Source: Butyrivibrio sp. (lineage in GTDB: Bacteria; Bacillota; Clostridia; Lachnospirales; Lachnospiraceae). Taken from it: a stretch of DNA of 64,000 bases. Positions within the stretch are counted from its first letter, which is position 1. Each line of letters opens with the position of its first letter. Below are positions 62,920 through 64,000 of the stretch, piece after piece. Made by a program: the position numbers and the translations under genes. Below the pieces are notes generated by a model. The model had not been told where the DNA came from. It saw nothing but the letters and a program-made list of their open reading frames with translations, and made no database searches. The stretch is taken from positions 1 through 64,000 of the forward strand of contig JAFUYO010000046.1 of the NCBI GenBank assembly GCA_017470505.1. The letters are read 5' to 3'.

Positions 62920-64000
62920 ATGATCGATGCGAGCAAACTTACAGAAGAATTCGGATGTCTTGTTTTTAACGACAAGGTGATGAGGGAGCGCCTACCCAAG
63001 GACATCTACAAGGCGGTTCACAAAACAATAGAAAAGGGCACTCACCTTGAACTTGATGTTGCCAACTGCGTGGCAGCTACTATGAAGGAGTGGGCGGTAG
63101 AGAACGGAGCGACACACTTCACCCACTGGTTCCAGCCGATGACAGGTCTCACCGCAGAAAAGCACGACAGTTTCATCTCACCCACGGATAACGGCGGGAT
63201 CATAATGGAGTTCTCAGGAAAAGAGCTTGTAAAGGGAGAGCCTGATGCATCAAGCTTCCCGTCGGGAGGACTGCGCGCAACGTTTGAAGCAAGAGGCTAT
63301 ACAGCTTGGGATCCTTCATCGCCTGCATTTATCAAGGACGGCTCCCTCTACATTCCGACAGCCTTCTGCTCATACACGGGAGAAGCTCTCGATAAGAAGA
63401 CGCCGCTCTTAAGATCCATGGAAGCTCTCTCTGCGGAATCAGTAAAAATGCTGCATCTGCTCGGATATGAGGACGTAAACCGCGTAAATACTACGATAGG
63501 TTCCGAGCAGGAGTACTTCCTGATCGACAAGGAATACTACAAAAAGAGAAAGGACCTTCTCTTTACGGGAAGGACACTTATCGGTGCTCCGGCAACGAAG
63601 GGGCAGGAGATGGAGGACCACTACTTTGGCGTAATAAAGCCCAAGGTTTCGGCATATATGCACGACCTCGACGAGGAGCTCTGGAAGCTGGGAATCCCGG
63701 CAAAGACCAAGCACAACGAGGTAGCGCCATCACAGCATGAGCTCGCGCCCGTGTTTGAAACCGCGAATGTCGCAGTTGACCACAACCAGCTCACAATGGA
63801 AGTCATGAAGAAGGTTGCGGACAAGCATAACTTCGCCTGCCTCCTTCACGAGAAGCCCTTCGAGGGTATAAACGGGTCAGGAAAGCACAACAACTGGTCA
63901 ATATGCACGGACACGGGAATGAACCTCCTTGATCCCGGCAAGAAGCCCGGCGAGAACATCCCCTTCCTTGTTTTCCTCATAGCTGTCATCGCAGCTGTCG
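62920..64000 (+). CDS. glnN: type III glutamine synthetase (GlnN), cut off by window end
   Basis: AGGAGGAG lies 6 bases before the ATG. The visible 360 residues are about half of a roughly 700-residue type III enzyme. They include the N-terminal [88 protein letters not shown] and [20 protein letters not shown], the last containing ATP- and glutamate-site residues. It converts glutamate and ammonia to glutamine. The 98-base gap after asnB has one stem (CCAGGTCAG/CTGACTGG) without a T-tract, so the two genes are probably one operon. Confidence 0.95.
   Translation, partial: MIDASKLTEEFGCLVFNDKVMRERLPKDIYKAVHKTIEKGTHLELDVANCVAATMKEWAVENGATHFTHWFQPMTGLTAEKHDSFISPTDNGGIIMEFSGKELVKGEPDASSFPSGGLRATFEARGYTAWDPSSPAFIKDGSLYIPTAFCSYTGEALDKKTPLLRSMEALSAESVKMLHLLGYEDVNRVNTTIGSEQEYFLIDKEYYKKRKDLLFTGRTLIGAPATKGQEMEDHYFGVIKPKVSAYMHDLDEELWKLGIPAKTKHNEVAPSQHELAPVFETANVAVDHNQLTMEVMKKVADKHNFACLLHEKPFEGINGSGKHNNWSICTDTGMNLLDPGKKPGENIPFLVFLIAVIAAV

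Noticed and set aside
1..64000. CRISPR array, rRNA, tRNA or intact insertion sequence
   Set aside because: No regularly spaced repeat series, cloverleaf-like stretches, rRNA sequence or transposase frames were seen on reading; short unaligned copies could be missed by eye.

Overview
The window looks like chromosomal DNA of a low-to-mid GC anaerobic Firmicute, most likely a Lachnospiraceae (Butyrivibrio-like) species. This rests on gene content: a type III (GlnN) glutamine synthetase, a presequence-protease-type M16C peptidase, DUF4349 lipoproteins, a biotin-dependent Na+-pump decarboxylase cluster, many two-component and HD-GYP genes, AGGAGG ribosome-binding sites and several lipobox lipoproteins. 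The genus is inferred, not proved. I saw no rRNA, tRNA, CRISPR array, phage module or intact insertion sequence.

Layout. 1-2000 is a decaying patch of small DUF6398, SEC-C and other fragments with frameshifts. 2009-5253 holds a membrane J-domain protein, a STAS protein and a response regulator coupled to an unknown gene. 5254-5940 is repeat-rich intergenic DNA with a ~160 bp MITE-like element. 5941-14365 encodes a large secreted Ala/Glu-rich protein, a SpoIIE-type phosphatase, a CNNM/CorC-type transporter, YebC and a polytopic membrane protein. 14389-27683 is mostly housekeeping: M16C peptidase, DUF4349 lipoprotein, Era, RecO, a lipoprotein, GlyRS, AlaRS, S21, a phosphoesterase and ScpA/ScpB. 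27732-32584 is a sensory pair, a 1220-aa membrane/beta-propeller/HD-GYP protein overlapping a BMP-type binding protein. 32679-38155 is a Na+-translocating decarboxylase/transcarboxylase cluster, ended by a clear terminator. GlgX and a small membrane protein follow.

41167-58235 is the most unusual part. An OmpR-type response regulator and a VanS-like histidine kinase, which look like a split cognate pair, are separated by ~15 kb. That interval carries a 133-aa unknown protein, a PLD-nuclease/helicase-C-lobe chimera, a small membrane protein, a divergent WYL regulator and CbbX-like AAA+ ATPase, a single-polypeptide AddB-AddA-like helicase-nuclease fusion and a hybrid histidine kinase. It resembles a WYL-controlled defence or DNA-repair island and matches no named system I can recall.

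58424-61010 has a lipoprotein, a short peptide with a double-glycine leader and its own promoter, a possible 53-aa membrane peptide, a 97-aa unknown protein and a GNAT-like protein. 61038-64000 is a nitrogen-assimilation unit. A strong promoter and a leader with two tandem terminator hairpins precede asnB, and glnN runs off the end of the window.

A dispersed intergenic repeat with core TAAGGAACTGTAGC occurs at about six places, two of them paired as inverted termini of the MITE-like element. A second family of perfect hairpins (TGGAAACGCTGA / TCAGCGTTTCCA) recurs in gaps and can act as a terminator.
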